A stretch of DNA of 64,000 nt, from the NCBI RefSeq assembly GCF_009674535.1, contig NZ_WKJK01000011.1, positions 124,001 through 188,000 of the forward strand, given 5' to 3'. Shown piece after piece: positions 17,831-27,484 of this stretch (the first letter of the stretch is position 1; the number at the start of each line of letters is the position of its first letter). This DNA comes from Duganella guangzhouensis (lineage in GTDB: Bacteria; Pseudomonadota; Gammaproteobacteria; Burkholderiales; Burkholderiaceae_D). The notes under the pieces are model-generated. The model did not search any database. It saw only the letters and a list, made by a program, of their open reading frames with translations, and was not told the origin of the DNA. The position numbers and the translations under genes were made by a program.

Positions 17831-19181
17831 ATTCCGTGCCTCGATCGCCGCCAAGCTGGTGCTGGGTTACGGCCTGCTCGGCCTGATCTCGATCGTGGCG
17901 GTATCGGTGGTGTTCTATAGCGGCACCATCGGCGTCATCGACCAGGATATCGACGGCAAGATCGAGGCGCAGTCCGAGCGCATGATGGAAAATGTCGGCG
18001 ATGGCAGCTTGATCGCGCTGAAAGGCGAGGTACACCGCCTGCTGACCGACGGCATCGACAATGACCGCGAAATCTTCCAACTGCTGGACGCCGACGGCGC
18101 GCCGGTGGCCGGCAACCTGGGTTCCTGGCCGCGCGTGATCGACGGCGAGGACATGGTGACCGAGAACGTGCTGCGCTACGGCCGCAGCACCACCGGGCGC
18201 TTGTATCTGCGGCCGCTGATCGGCGGCGGGGTGCTGATTGTCGGCCGCGACCTCAGTGAGGAAGAGGCGGTGCGCGAAGTGATCTGGCGCGCGCTGCTGG
18301 CCGGCGCCTGCGTATCGCTGATGCTGACCATCGTCGGCGCGCTGCTGTTCCGGCGCAGTATCGAGGCACGCCTGGGCGAAATCCGCCGCACCGCCGCGCA
18401 GATCGAGGAGGGGGATCTGAGCCGCCGCATTCCCATCAGCGGCAACGACGAATTCGCGCTGCTGAACCGCGACATCAACCGCATGCTGGACCGCATCGAG
18501 CTGCTGATGGAAGGTATCCGCGACGTCTCCAACGCCATCGCCCACGATTTGCGCACGCCGCTGAGCCGCATCCGCGGCCGCCTCGACGACGCGCTGCGCC
18601 ACGAGATGACGGTGCCGCGCCTGAGCGGCGCCGCCCACGATGCCATCGATGATATCGATGATCTGATACGGCTGTTCGAACGCCTGCTGCAAATCGCCGA
18701 GGCGGAATCCGGCATGCGCGCGCGCCTGTTCGAGCGGCTGGACCTGGCGCGGGTGGTGGCCGATATCGGTGAGATGTATGAAGCCATCGCGGAAGACAGC
18801 GACATCAAGCTGATGGTGGACGCGCCGCAGTCGTTGCACGTCGACGGCGACCGCAACCTGCTGGCCAGCGCGGTCGCCAGCCTGCTCGACAACGCCATCA
18901 AATACGCCGGTCCCGGCGCCACCATCCACGTGCGGGCCGGCCTGTATCGCGGCGAAGCGTCGATCGCGGTGCACGACAATGGTCCCGGCATTCCGGACAC
19001 GGAGCGCGACAAGGTGACGCAGCGCTTCTACCGGCTCGACAAGAGCCGCCACATGCCAGGCAATGGGCTCGGGCTGTCGATCGTCAGCGCCACCGCCAAG
19101 GCGCACCATGGCCAGCTGGTGCTGGAGGATGGCGCGCCCGGCCTGGTGGCGCGCATCGTGCTGCCGTTGGCCGCGCTCTGA
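17823..19181 (+). CDS. Sensor histidine kinase (EnvZ/CusS-like)
   Basis: A 452-residue inner-membrane kinase that starts with TTG inside the regulator gene. TM1 is at about 12-32 and a periplasmic sensor domain of roughly 125 residues follows. TM2 is at about 158-178, then HAMP, HisKA with the phospho-His in NAIAHDLRTPLSRIRG, and HATPase_c with N-box LLDNAIKYAG, DNGPGIP and GNGLGLSIV. All catalytic motifs are intact. The sensed signal is unknown. Confidence 0.88.
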   Translation: MFKFRASIAAKLVLGYGLLGLISIVAVSVVFYSGTIGVIDQDIDGKIEAQSERMMENVGDGSLIALKGEVHRLLTDGIDNDREIFQLLDADGAPVAGNLGSWPRVIDGEDMVTENVLRYGRSTTGRLYLRPLIGGGVLIVGRDLSEEEAVREVIWRALLAGACVSLMLTIVGALLFRRSIEARLGEIRRTAAQIEEGDLSRRIPISGNDEFALLNRDINRMLDRIELLMEGIRDVSNAIAHDLRTPLSRIRGRLDDALRHEMTVPRLSGAAHDAIDDIDDLIRLFERLLQIAEAESGMRARLFERLDLARVVADIGEMYEAIAEDSDIKLMVDAPQSLHVDGDRNLLASAVASLLDNAIKYAGPGATIHVRAGLYRGEASIAVHDNGPGIPDTERDKVTQRFYRLDKSRHMPGNGLGLSIVSATAKAHHGQLVLEDGAPGLVARIVLPLAAL

Positions 19182-20180
19182 TTACTTCTCCGCCCAGCGT
19201 TCCTTGACCTCCAGCAGCGCCGGCATCTGGGTGAAGAAGATGTCGACCAAACGACCCTCGAAATGCTGGCCGCGTTGCGCCTGCATATGCTCGACCGCCT
19301 TTTCCACCGGCCAGGCTTCCTTGTAGGGACGGGCCGAAGTCAGGGCGTCAAACACGTCGGCAATCGCCACGATGCGGCCGACCAGCGGAATCTCTTCGCC
19401 TTTCAGGCCGTTCGGATAACCGCTGCCATCCCATTTTTCGTGGTGAGTCATGGCGACGTCGTAGGCCATGGCCAGCATGCCGTGCGGGTGCTTGCCGATG
19501 ATATCGCCGCCGATGCTGGCGTGCGATTGCATCACCTTCCATTCGTCGGCGTCCAGCGCGGCCGGCTTGCGCAGGATGTTGTCCGGGATGCCGATTTTGC
19601 CGACGTCGTGCATCGGCGCGGCGTGCAGCAAGTCTTCCGCTTCGGCCTCGGTCATGCCCAGCGCCAGGCCGAGGATGCGCGAGTAGTGGCTCATGCGGAT
19701 CACGTGCAAGCCGGTTTCGTTGTCCTTGAATTCGGCCGCGAGGCCGAGCCGCTGGACGATTTCCAGCCGGGTCTTCTTCAGTTCATCCACGCCCACCAGC
19801 GACAAGTGAGTACGCACCCGTGCCCGCACGATCGGCGGGCTGACCGGCTTGGTGATGTAGTCGACCGCGCCGGCCTCGAAGCCGATCACTTCGTCGTCGG
19901 TGTCGTTCAGCGCGGTGACGAAGATCACCGGGATGGCGGCGGTGGCCGGATCGGCCTTCAGCAGCTTGCAGGTTTCGTAACCGGTCATGCCCGGCATCAT
20001 CACGTCCAGCAAAATCAGTTGCGGATGTTCCGAGCGCGCCAGCTCGATGGCGCGCGGGCCGTCCTTGGCGAACAGCAGGCGGTAATGGTCTTGCAGGATG
20101 TGGCGCAGCAGTTGCAGGTTGCTGGCCTCGTCGTCCACCACGAGGATCTGCGGTTGATTGGCTTGGTGGGTGGTTATCAT
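19182..20180 (-). CDS. Response regulator with HD-GYP c-di-GMP phosphodiesterase domain
   Basis: A 332-residue cytoplasmic protein. The receiver has phospho-Asp59 in LILLDVMMPGMTG. The HD-GYP domain (about 145-325) has His191-Asp192 in HDVGKIGIPD and the GYP motif at 254-256 in HHEKWDGSGYP, all metal and catalytic residues being intact, so it should linearise c-di-GMP when phosphorylated. The ATG overlaps the stop of the upstream hybrid kinase (ATGA), which is the likely phosphodonor. In-frame sequence upstream of this ATG lies antiparallel to no known domain and is ignored. Confidence 0.9.
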   Translation of the reverse strand: MITTHQANQPQILVVDDEASNLQLLRHILQDHYRLLFAKDGPRAIELARSEHPQLILLDVMMPGMTGYETCKLLKADPATAAIPVIFVTALNDTDDEVIGFEAGAVDYITKPVSPPIVRARVRTHLSLVGVDELKKTRLEIVQRLGLAAEFKDNETGLHVIRMSHYSRILGLALGMTEAEAEDLLHAAPMHDVGKIGIPDNILRKPAALDADEWKVMQSHASIGGDIIGKHPHGMLAMAYDVAMTHHEKWDGSGYPNGLKGEEIPLVGRIVAIADVFDALTSARPYKEAWPVEKAVEHMQAQRGQHFEGRLVDIFFTQMPALLEVKERWAEK

Positions 20181-23100
20181 GGGTTCTCCGTGGACAGGCT
20201 GGCCTGTAATGCCTGCAATGCGGCCTGCGCTTGCGGGAAGTCGAAATCGTTCAATGCGTCCTGCACGGCGCTCAGCTGCTGCGCCAGTTCCGGCGGCGCG
20301 CCGGTGAGGGCGGCCGTCAGCGCGGTCAGGGCGGCGTCGTTCAGCGCGCCGCGCTGCAGGAATGGTAGCAGAGCTGCCGACTTCTGGCGCGCGACTGCCA
20401 GGTCGAAGGCCGGCGCCGGCGTCGGCGCCTCCAGCCACTTGCCGCGCGGCGGTGCCAGCGCGTGGATCGCCGACAGCGCCGCATCCAGCTGCGCCGCCAG
20501 CGTGCGCTGCGCCTGTGCCAGTTCGGTCTGCAGCGTGGGTGAGGTCTGTTCGCCATCGCGCTGCGGCGAGCCGCACAGCTTCTCGATCTGCGCCAGCGTG
20601 GCCGCCAGCTGTTCCAGGCCGACGTTGGCGGCCACGCCGCGCGCCTTGTGGCACCATGCCTGCGCCTCGGCCAGGCGCAACTCGGTCAGCTGCGTTCCGG
20701 CCGGCCGGGTATCGCTGTCGATGCCCAGCAGCTTGGCCAGCGTGGCGGCGGTGGTGCTGTAGTCGGCGACGAAGCGGTGCAGCGCCTGGTGATAGGCGTC
20801 TTCCTGATCGGCCCAGCGCTGCAGGCCGGCCTTCTGATTCAGCACGCGCTGGCGCGCCGCCTCGGACGGCGCCGGCGCCGACGCCAGCGGCGCCAGTTTC
20901 AGCACCCTGGCGATTTCGTGTGACAGCGTGTGCCAGTCCACCGGCTTGGAGGCGAAACCGTCCATGCCGGCGTTGGCGGCGGCTTCGCGGTGCGCCGCCA
21001 GCACGCTGGCCGTCATCGCCACGATCGGCAGCGGCGGCGTGCCGTCCTGCTGCTCGCGGGCGCGGATGGCGCGGGTGGCGGCCAGGCCGTCCATGCCGGG
21101 CATCTGCATATCCATCAGCAGCACGTCGTAGCGCCGCTCGGCGCTCATCTGCAAGGCCTGCGCGCCGTCGTGCGCCAGTGCCAGCGTGTGGCCGCGCTTG
21201 GCCAGCAGCAGCGACAGCAGCTCCAGATTCTGCGGCACGTCGTCGGCCGCCAGCACTTGCAGCGGCGGCAGCGGATAGTCGCTGCGTTCACTGCTTTGCT
21301 GCTTGCCGTTGCGTGCCGCCTCCAGCGGCAGCAGCACGTGGAAGGTGGTGCCCTGGCCCGGCGTGCTCTCGGCCCAGATTTTGCCGCCCATCAGGCTGAC
21401 CAACTGGCGGCTGATGGTGGTGCCCAGACCGGTGCCGCCGAAGCGCCGCGTCATCGAGGCGTCGGCCTGGGTGAAGGGATCGAAGATGGCGTTGATGCGC
21501 TCCGGCGCGATGCCGATGCCGGTGTCCTGCACCGCGATGTGCAGCTGTCCCTGTTGCAGGCCGGCCTTCAGACTGACCTTGCCGGCGGCGGTGAACTTGA
21601 TGGCGTTGTCCAGCAGGTTGCCGAGGATCTGGCGCATGCGCAGTTCGTCGCCGTGCAGCCAGGCCGGCAGCGCGGCGTCATAGCCGATGTCGATCACCAG
21701 TCCCTTGCTGCGGGCGTTGCTGCCGAAGGTGGAGGCCAGTTCGTCGATCAGTCCGAGCAGGCTGTAATCGTCCGGCTCCAGTTCCATCGCGCCCTTATCC
21801 AGCTTGGCGGTGTCGAGAATCTCGTTGAGCAGGCGTAGCAGCGAGCGGCCTTCCTTGCGCACCGTGTCCAGGTGGCGCCGCTGTTCGTTGTTCAGCGGTG
21901 TATCCAGCAGCACGTCGGTGAAGCCGAGGATGGCGTTCATCGGGGTGCGGATCTCGTGGCTCATATTGGCCACAAAGCTGGCGCGTGCCGCCGCCGCCTG
22001 TTCGGCGGTATCCTTGGCCTGGCGCATTTGCTGTTCCATCTCGCGCCGTTCGCTGATGTCGAAGATGACGGCGTCGATCCAGCGCACTTCCGGGTTGGTT
22101 TCGTCCTGCGTTACGGCGCCGTGCTCCCAGACGAAACGGCGGCTGCCGTCGGCGTGGAGCAGGCACCATTCGACCTGGTAGGTACTCTGCTCGGCAAAGG
22201 CGCGCGAAATCACCTCCATCAGGCGTTGCTGGTCGTCCTCGCAAATCAGCGAACCCAGGGTGCGCTTGCGGTCGGGGCCAACGAAATCGCTGGCGGGATA
22301 ACCGGCCAGCAGTTCGATGCCGTCGCTGACAAACGCCGGCGGCGCGTCGAACACATTGCTGCTGCGGAGCGAGATGCCGGGGATATTGCCGATCAGCGAA
22401 CGGAATTGCTGTTCGCTGTCGCGCAGCGCCTGCATGATGGCGCGGCGTTCGGTGATGTCGGTAATGAACAGCACAAACAGATCGCGCTCCGCGCGCCGCG
22501 CGTGACCCAGCGCGCGCCGGATCGGCACCACGCTGCCGTCCCGGCGCACCGCCAGCACCTCGCTGCCCTTGCCGGGCAAGGCGGCGCTGTCGCTGTCGAG
22601 GAATTGCAGCAGGCCGTCCTGCTCCGAGCGCTCAACATCCGCCATCAGCAGGCGGATATTGCGGCCGACGATTTCATCGTGCGGCCAGCCGAAAATGCGT
22701 TCGGCGGAAGCGTTGAAGTCATGGATCACGCCTTCGCGGTCGATGGTGATGACGCCGTCGACGGTGGTGGTCAGCAGGGCGCGCATCCAGGCCTGGCTTT
22801 CGGTCTGCTGCTGGTACATCTGGCGATAGCGCAGCATGCCGTTGGCGGCCATGGCGAATACGGTAACGGCGACGCTGATCAGCGCGATCGCCAGCGCCAC
22901 AAAGGTGTAATTCTGTTCAGGCGAGACATCCGGCGGCAGTTTGCCGATGAAGCGCGCCGCCGCCATGCCGGTGTAGTGCATGCCGGCGATGGCGCAACCC
23001 ATCACCGCCGCGCTGGTGAGGCCCATCAAGGTTCGCGGCAGGCGCAGCGAGCGCAGGCCAAAGCGTATCCACAGCGCCAGCGTGGCCAGCACCACCGCCA

Positions 23101-23584
23101 CCACGATCGACAGGCCGAACATGAAGGGATCGTAGCGCAGGTCGAGCGCCATGCGCATGGCGGCCATGCCGGTGTAGTGCATGGCGCCGATGCCGGCGCC
23201 CACCAGCACGCCGCCGCTGATCAGCGAGATGCGGCTGACGTGCCGCATGCTGATGATGAACAACGCCACCCACGACGCCGCAAGGCTGGGCAGCACCGAT
23301 AGCAGCGTTATGCTGTGGTCGTAATCGACATCGGTGCACAGGTCGAAGGCCAGCATGCCGATGAAGTGCATGGCCCAGACACCGCAGCCCAGCGCCAGGC
23401 TGCCGGTGGTCAGCATGGCGGCGCGCAGGCCGCGAGTGCGCGCGAGGCGCGCCTGCGCCGCCACTTGCAATCCCATCCACGATGAGAAGACGGCAACGAG
23501 TATGGATAAAATGACCAGCGACGGCGAGTAGGTGCCGTAGTTAAGCAGGCCGAGATCTTGCGGCTGTGAGAAGAGTTCCATCAT
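20177..23584 (-). CDS. MHYT-PAS-PAS hybrid histidine kinase with REC and Hpt domains
   Basis: A 1135-residue membrane sensor. The N-terminal seven-helix MHYT domain carries three metal-binding motifs (MHFIGM, then MHYTGM twice, near residues 70, 133 and 203), proposed to bind copper and sense O2, CO or NO. Two PAS domains follow (about 265-385 and 390-515). HisKA has its His in ANMSHEIRTPMNAILGF (near 540), HATPase has FGGTGLGTTI, a receiver has LLMDMQMPGMDG (near 823) and an Hpt domain has HKARG (near 976) instead of the usual HxLKG. The full phosphorelay is present and should end on the HD-GYP regulator encoded next. Confidence 0.88.
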   Translation of the reverse strand: MMELFSQPQDLGLLNYGTYSPSLVILSILVAVFSSWMGLQVAAQARLARTRGLRAAMLTTGSLALGCGVWAMHFIGMLAFDLCTDVDYDHSITLLSVLPSLAASWVALFIISMRHVSRISLISGGVLVGAGIGAMHYTGMAAMRMALDLRYDPFMFGLSIVVAVVLATLALWIRFGLRSLRLPRTLMGLTSAAVMGCAIAGMHYTGMAAARFIGKLPPDVSPEQNYTFVALAIALISVAVTVFAMAANGMLRYRQMYQQQTESQAWMRALLTTTVDGVITIDREGVIHDFNASAERIFGWPHDEIVGRNIRLLMADVERSEQDGLLQFLDSDSAALPGKGSEVLAVRRDGSVVPIRRALGHARRAERDLFVLFITDITERRAIMQALRDSEQQFRSLIGNIPGISLRSSNVFDAPPAFVSDGIELLAGYPASDFVGPDRKRTLGSLICEDDQQRLMEVISRAFAEQSTYQVEWCLLHADGSRRFVWEHGAVTQDETNPEVRWIDAVIFDISERREMEQQMRQAKDTAEQAAAARASFVANMSHEIRTPMNAILGFTDVLLDTPLNNEQRRHLDTVRKEGRSLLRLLNEILDTAKLDKGAMELEPDDYSLLGLIDELASTFGSNARSKGLVIDIGYDAALPAWLHGDELRMRQILGNLLDNAIKFTAAGKVSLKAGLQQGQLHIAVQDTGIGIAPERINAIFDPFTQADASMTRRFGGTGLGTTISRQLVSLMGGKIWAESTPGQGTTFHVLLPLEAARNGKQQSSERSDYPLPPLQVLAADDVPQNLELLSLLLAKRGHTLALAHDGAQALQMSAERRYDVLLMDMQMPGMDGLAATRAIRAREQQDGTPPLPIVAMTASVLAAHREAAANAGMDGFASKPVDWHTLSHEIARVLKLAPLASAPAPSEAARQRVLNQKAGLQRWADQEDAYHQALHRFVADYSTTAATLAKLLGIDSDTRPAGTQLTELRLAEAQAWCHKARGVAANVGLEQLAATLAQIEKLCGSPQRDGEQTSPTLQTELAQAQRTLAAQLDAALSAIHALAPPRGKWLEAPTPAPAFDLAVARQKSAALLPFLQRGALNDAALTALTAALTGAPPELAQQLSAVQDALNDFDFPQAQAALQALQASLSTENP

Positions 23585-23605
23585 GGTGAAGGAACCTTAT
23601 CACAG

Positions 23606-23629
23606 AAAAAAACCGCCCGCAGGCGGTTT
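23606..23629 (-). terminator. Rho-independent terminator of the alpha/beta hydrolase gene
   Basis: On the minus strand the hairpin AAACCGCC / GGCGGTTT with a four-base loop is followed by a run of T. It lies just after the hydrolase stop and just upstream of the MHYT kinase start, so it insulates the two. Confidence 0.85.
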
Positions 23630-23633
23630 CTGG

Positions 23634-24596
23634 TCAGGACTTCGCGAAAGCCAGGAAGTCGTTATTAAACTTATCTTTATGTGTATCCGTCAGACCATGC
23701 GGGGCGCCTGGATAGACGATCAGCTTTGCACCTTTCACAATTTTGGCCGAGGCGATGCCGGCGGCTTTGATTGGCACGATCTGGTCGTCGTCGCCGTGGA
23801 TCACCAGCGTCGGCTTGTCGAACTTTTTCAGGTCTTCGCGGAAGTCGGTTTCCGAGAAGGCTTTGATCGAGTCGTAGGTGTTTTTAAAGCCACCTTGCAT
23901 GCCCTGCGCGTACCAGGCTTGAATGATGCCCTGCGATGGTTTCGCGCCAGGACGGTTGTAGTTGTAGAACGGGCCGGAGGCGATATCCAGATACAGCTGG
24001 CCGCGATCCTTGACCTGGCCGGCGCGAATGCCGTCGAAGACTTCAATCGGCAGGCCGTCCGGGTTGGTGTCGGTCTTCAGCATCAGCGGCGGCACCGAGG
24101 AAATCAGGCCCAGTTTGGCGATGCGCTTGGTGCCATGACGGCCGACGTAGCGCGCCACTTCACCGCCACCGGTCGAGAAGCCGGCCAGGATGATGTTCTT
24201 CAGGTCCAGCGCTTCGATCAGCTGCGCCAGGTCGTCGGCGTAGTGGTCCATGTCGTTGCCTTCCCAGGGCTGGCTGGAACGGCCGTGGCCACGGCGGTCG
24301 TGGGTGATGACGCGGAAGCCGTTATTGGCCAGGAAGAAGGCGGCCGATTCCCAGCTATCCGAGCTCAGTGGCCAGCCGTGGCTGAGGATCACCGGTTGGC
24401 CGGTACGCGGACCCCAGTCCTTGTAATAGATTTCGACGCCGTCGCGGGTGGTGATGGTGCTGACGGTCTTGGTGACTTTGCCGGCGCCGGTGGCGGCCGA
24501 GGCTTCGCTGCTGACGGCGGCCATCGCGGTGGCGGCGGCGGCGACTGCGCTGCCGACCATGATGTTGCGGCGGGACGGGTTGAGTTGTTCGGACAT
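23634..24596 (-). CDS. Tat-exported alpha/beta hydrolase (non-heme chloroperoxidase-like)
   Basis: A 320-residue protein with a twin-arginine leader (PSRRNIMVGSAVAAAATAMA, then an alanine-rich cleavage zone). The hydrolase body resembles cofactor-free haloperoxidases/esterases: oxyanion loop SHGWPLSSDSW, DRRGHGRSSQPW, nucleophile Ser in GFSTGGGE (usually GFSMGGGE), acid in IHGDDDQIVP and His in GAPHGLTDTH. It is likely a periplasmic esterase or perhydrolase; true halogenation is not implied. It is 18 bases downstream of the dienelactone hydrolase gene on the same strand. Confidence 0.85.
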   Translation of the reverse strand: MSEQLNPSRRNIMVGSAVAAAATAMAAVSSEASAATGAGKVTKTVSTITTRDGVEIYYKDWGPRTGQPVILSHGWPLSSDSWESAAFFLANNGFRVITHDRRGHGRSSQPWEGNDMDHYADDLAQLIEALDLKNIILAGFSTGGGEVARYVGRHGTKRIAKLGLISSVPPLMLKTDTNPDGLPIEVFDGIRAGQVKDRGQLYLDIASGPFYNYNRPGAKPSQGIIQAWYAQGMQGGFKNTYDSIKAFSETDFREDLKKFDKPTLVIHGDDDQIVPIKAAGIASAKIVKGAKLIVYPGAPHGLTDTHKDKFNNDFLAFAKS

Positions 24597-24614
24597 GATA
24601 TTTCCTCTCTATTT

Positions 24615-25313
24615 TCAGGACAGGTTTTGTTTAAAGAATGCGTCGGTGCGTGCGTTGGCCAGCGAGGCCGCGGCGGTGTCGTAATGGTTGCCGCCTGGGC
24701 GGGCAAAGGCGTGGTTGCAAGCCGGGTAGTTATGCAGTTCGATGTGCGGGTTGCTATTGAACGCGGCGTGGATGGTTTCCTGCGCCGCCTTGTTGATGTA
24801 CTCGTCCTCTTCGGCCAGGTGGTACAGCAGCGGCTTGTCGACGTTCAGTGCTTCGGCCGCGTAGTTCTCGGTGCCGCCGCCGTAGTAGGCGACGAAGGCG
24901 TCGGCTTCGGCGCGCGCCGCCGTCAGGTAGGTCATCAGTCCGCCCAGGCAGTAGCCGGTGACGCCGACCTTGCCCGAGGCGCCGGGCAGGGTGCGCGCCG
25001 CCGCCACCACGGCGGCGATGTCGCCGACGCCGCCATCGAAGTTGTAGGCGCTGTACAGCGCGAAGCCGCGTGCCCAGTCGCCCGGATTGTCTTCGGACAT
25101 ATTCAGGCCGGGTTCGGCGCGCCAGAACAGGTCCGGGGCGACGGCGATATAGCCTTTGGCGGCGTAGTCGTCGGCGATGCTGCGGATGCCGGCGTTGACG
25201 CCGAAGATCTCCTGCAGTACCACGATCACCGGTGCGCTGGCGACGTTGGCGGGGCGCGCTACGTAGCAGTTAAAACTGCCGTCCGCGACTTGTATGGTGA
25301 GCGTGTCAGACAT
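24615..25313 (-). CDS. Dienelactone hydrolase family protein
   Basis: A 232-residue cytoplasmic hydrolase. The triad matches carboxymethylenebutenolidase: Cys122 in GVTGYCLGG, Asp170 in LAEEDEY and His201 in CNHAF, plus the triad-switch Glu35 in LQEIFG. A strong GGAGGA site precedes the ATG at 25313, so longer upstream frames are rejected. The substrate could be a dienelactone of aromatic degradation, but no catechol genes are nearby. It is first in a two-gene operon with the Tat hydrolase. Confidence 0.88.
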   Translation of the reverse strand: MSDTLTIQVADGSFNCYVARPANVASAPVIVVLQEIFGVNAGIRSIADDYAAKGYIAVAPDLFWRAEPGLNMSEDNPGDWARGFALYSAYNFDGGVGDIAAVVAAARTLPGASGKVGVTGYCLGGLMTYLTAARAEADAFVAYYGGGTENYAAEALNVDKPLLYHLAEEDEYINKAAQETIHAAFNSNPHIELHNYPACNHAFARPGGNHYDTAAASLANARTDAFFKQNLS

Positions 25314-25379
25314 GGTGTCCTCCGTTGTTTGATGTATGCATGGTAGGGAGGAAAGCGCCTTCTGAGAACGGACAAAGCT

Positions 25380-25394
25380 GCAAAGCGCCTTTGC
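25380..25394. repeat. Short inverted repeat in the dlh/macA divergent region
   Basis: GCAAAG, three bases, CTTTGC: a perfect 6-base dyad between the divergent dienelactone hydrolase and macA genes, about 67 bases from the former start. It could be an operator, but no family can be assigned. A second weaker dyad (ACCGCC, 9 bases, GGCGGC) lies just downstream. Confidence 0.35.
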
Positions 25395-25519
25395 AAAATT
25401 GCATATACCGCCAGCTAGGTAGGCGGCCCCTCCCCAGAAGAGGTAGTGAATGACTAGTTGCATTAAAGGCAAAACTGTTCAATACTTGCCGCACCTATTT
25501 ATGGAACATATTGAAAACA

Positions 25520-26752
25520 ATGGCTTTCCTGACCAAGAAGAAAATTGCGCTGGGCATCGCCCTGCTGGTGATCGGTGGAGGCGCCGCCGCCTACTATTCC
25601 AAAAGCAAGACCCCTGTGGTGCCACCGCCACGCTTCCGCACCGCCGCCGTCGATAGCGGCAATATCACGCAGACGGTGACGGCCACCGGCACCATCAATC
25701 CGGTCGCGCTGATCAACATCGGCTCGCAGGTGTCCGGCACGGTGGGCGAACTGAAAGCGGACTTCAACGACCATGTGGTGAAGGGACAGGTGCTGCTGAA
25801 ACTGGACCCGACGATTTTCAACGCGCAGGTGCGTCAGGCCGAGGCGCAACTGGCGTCGGCCAAGGCGTCGCTGCGGCTGGCGCAAGCCACCCACGCGCGC
25901 AATCAGACGCTGGTGACGCAGAGCTTCATCTCGCCGCTGGCGCTGGACCAGTCCAAGCGCGAGGTGGATGTGGCGCAGGCGAATATCCAGTTGTCGCAGG
26001 CGCAGCTGGCGCGCGCTCAGGCGGATCTGGATAACTCGGTGATTCGTTCGCCGATCGATGGCGTCATCATCAAGCGCACCATCGACCTGGGGCAGACGGT
26101 GGCGGCGTCGTTCACCACGCCGCAGCTGTTCCAGATCGCGCGCGACCTGACCAAGATGCAGATCGATACCAGCGTCTCCGAGGCCGATGTCGGCTCGCTG
26201 AAGGAAGGGCAGGAGGCGCGCTTCGTGGTGGATGCTTATCCGGACAAGGAATTCAATGCGCGCATGCGCCAGTTCCGCCTGGCCGCCAATGTGGTGCAGA
26301 ACGTGGTCACCTACAATGTGGTGCTGGACGTCGACAACAAGGACGAACTGCTCAAGCCGGGCATGACGGCGCAGGTGCGTCTGCTGGTGGGCAATCGCCA
26401 GAACGTGCTGCGGGTGCCGACCGCCGCGCTGCGCTTCCGCCTCAGCGACGAGGAAATCGAGAAGCAGAAGAAACAGGAGGCCGCTGCGGCATCGGCATCC
26501 GCATCCGCTTCGGCCAGCGCGGTTGCCGCCAACGACGCGCCGAGCGACGACGACGCCTCGTTCCGCAGCAAGGCCGATCTGGCGCGCTCGTTCCGCATCT
26601 ACACGCTGGACGACAAGAACCAACCCAAGCCGCTGGACGTGAAGATCGGCCTGTCCAACTTCCGCTACACCGAGGTGGTGGGCGGTGAGCTGAAAAAAGG
26701 CGACAAGGTCATCACCCGCGCCATCGGCAACGACCAGGCGGGTGGCATGTGA
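25520..26752 (+). CDS. macA: MacA-like periplasmic adaptor (RND/ABC efflux, HlyD family)
   Basis: A 410-residue inner-membrane-anchored adaptor of a MacAB-TolC type exporter. An N-terminal membrane anchor (about 8-24) is followed by a lipoyl/beta-barrel half (GNITQTVTATGTINP, SGTVGELKADFNDHVVKGQ), an alpha-hairpin (about 90-165) and IRSPIDGVIIKRTIDLGQTVAAS. An unusual insertion of a Ser/Ala repeat and acidic stretch sits near residues 318-345. The ATG at 25520 is used; a TTG nine bases upstream is possible. The stop overlaps the macB ATPase start. No outer-membrane TolC gene is adjacent. Confidence 0.85.
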   Translation: MAFLTKKKIALGIALLVIGGGAAAYYSKSKTPVVPPPRFRTAAVDSGNITQTVTATGTINPVALINIGSQVSGTVGELKADFNDHVVKGQVLLKLDPTIFNAQVRQAEAQLASAKASLRLAQATHARNQTLVTQSFISPLALDQSKREVDVAQANIQLSQAQLARAQADLDNSVIRSPIDGVIIKRTIDLGQTVAASFTTPQLFQIARDLTKMQIDTSVSEADVGSLKEGQEARFVVDAYPDKEFNARMRQFRLAANVVQNVVTYNVVLDVDNKDELLKPGMTAQVRLLVGNRQNVLRVPTAALRFRLSDEEIEKQKKQEAAAASASASASASAVAANDAPSDDDASFRSKADLARSFRIYTLDDKNQPKPLDVKIGLSNFRYTEVVGGELKKGDKVITRAIGNDQAGGM

Positions 26753-27471
26753 GCGGGTTATTGATCGACATCCGTCAGGTCACCAAAAGCTACTTCTCCG
26801 GCAGTGTGGAAACCCAGGTACTGCACGGCATAGACCTCGCCGTGCCGCGCGGCGATTTCCTGGCCGTGATGGGCCAATCCGGCTCCGGCAAGTCGACGCT
26901 GATGAACATCTTCGGCTGCCTGGACCAGGCCAGCGGCGGCAGCTACTACCTCAACGGCGTCGACACGCTGACGCTGTCGCGCAGCGAGCTGGCGGTGATC
27001 CGCAACCGCACCATCGGCTTCGTGTTCCAGAGCTTTAACCTGATCAAGCGCATGAGCGTGGCCGAGAACGTGGCGCTGCCGCTGATCTACGCCGGCGTCT
27101 CGCGCTCGAAGGCGCACGCCAAGGCGCTGGTGGAATTGGAGCGGGTCGGCCTGGCGGCGATGGCCAAGCGCACGCCCAACCAGCTGTCCGGTGGCCAGCA
27201 GCAGCGGGTGGCGATCGCCCGCGCGCTGGTGGGTGACCCGCCGCTGATCCTGGCCGACGAACCGACCGGCAATCTGGATACCCAGACCAGCGAGGAAATC
27301 ATGGGCTCGTTCCAGCAGCTGAACCAGGAACGCGGCATCACCATTCTGCTGGTGACGCACGAGCCGGACATCGCCGCCTACAGCAAGCGCCTGATGCGGC
27401 TGAAGGACGGCCGCGTGCTGTACGACGGTCCGTCCGCCGAAGGCTTGCAGCAGTTGGCATTGAACCATTAA
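26749..27471 (+). CDS. MacB-type ABC transporter ATP-binding subunit
   Basis: A 240-residue ATPase of the LolD/MacB group starting with GTG inside the adaptor stop. Walker A is GQSGSGKST, the Q-loop is VFQSFNL, the signature is LSGGQQQRVAIARAL, Walker B is LILADEPTGNLD and the H-loop is VTHEPD. It energises the permease encoded next. In E. coli MacB the ATPase and permease are one protein; here they are split. Confidence 0.92.
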   Translation: MSGLLIDIRQVTKSYFSGSVETQVLHGIDLAVPRGDFLAVMGQSGSGKSTLMNIFGCLDQASGGSYYLNGVDTLTLSRSELAVIRNRTIGFVFQSFNLIKRMSVAENVALPLIYAGVSRSKAHAKALVELERVGLAAMAKRTPNQLSGGQQQRVAIARALVGDPPLILADEPTGNLDTQTSEEIMGSFQQLNQERGITILLVTHEPDIAAYSKRLMRLKDGRVLYDGPSAEGLQQLALNH

Positions 27472-27484
27472 TGGTATAAACGAT

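Noticed and set aside
20181..20657. In-frame N-terminal extension of the HD-GYP regulator.
   Set aside because: Arg/Ala-rich and lies inside the hybrid kinase coding sequence; the ATG at 20180 overlaps the kinase stop and starts a standard receiver domain.
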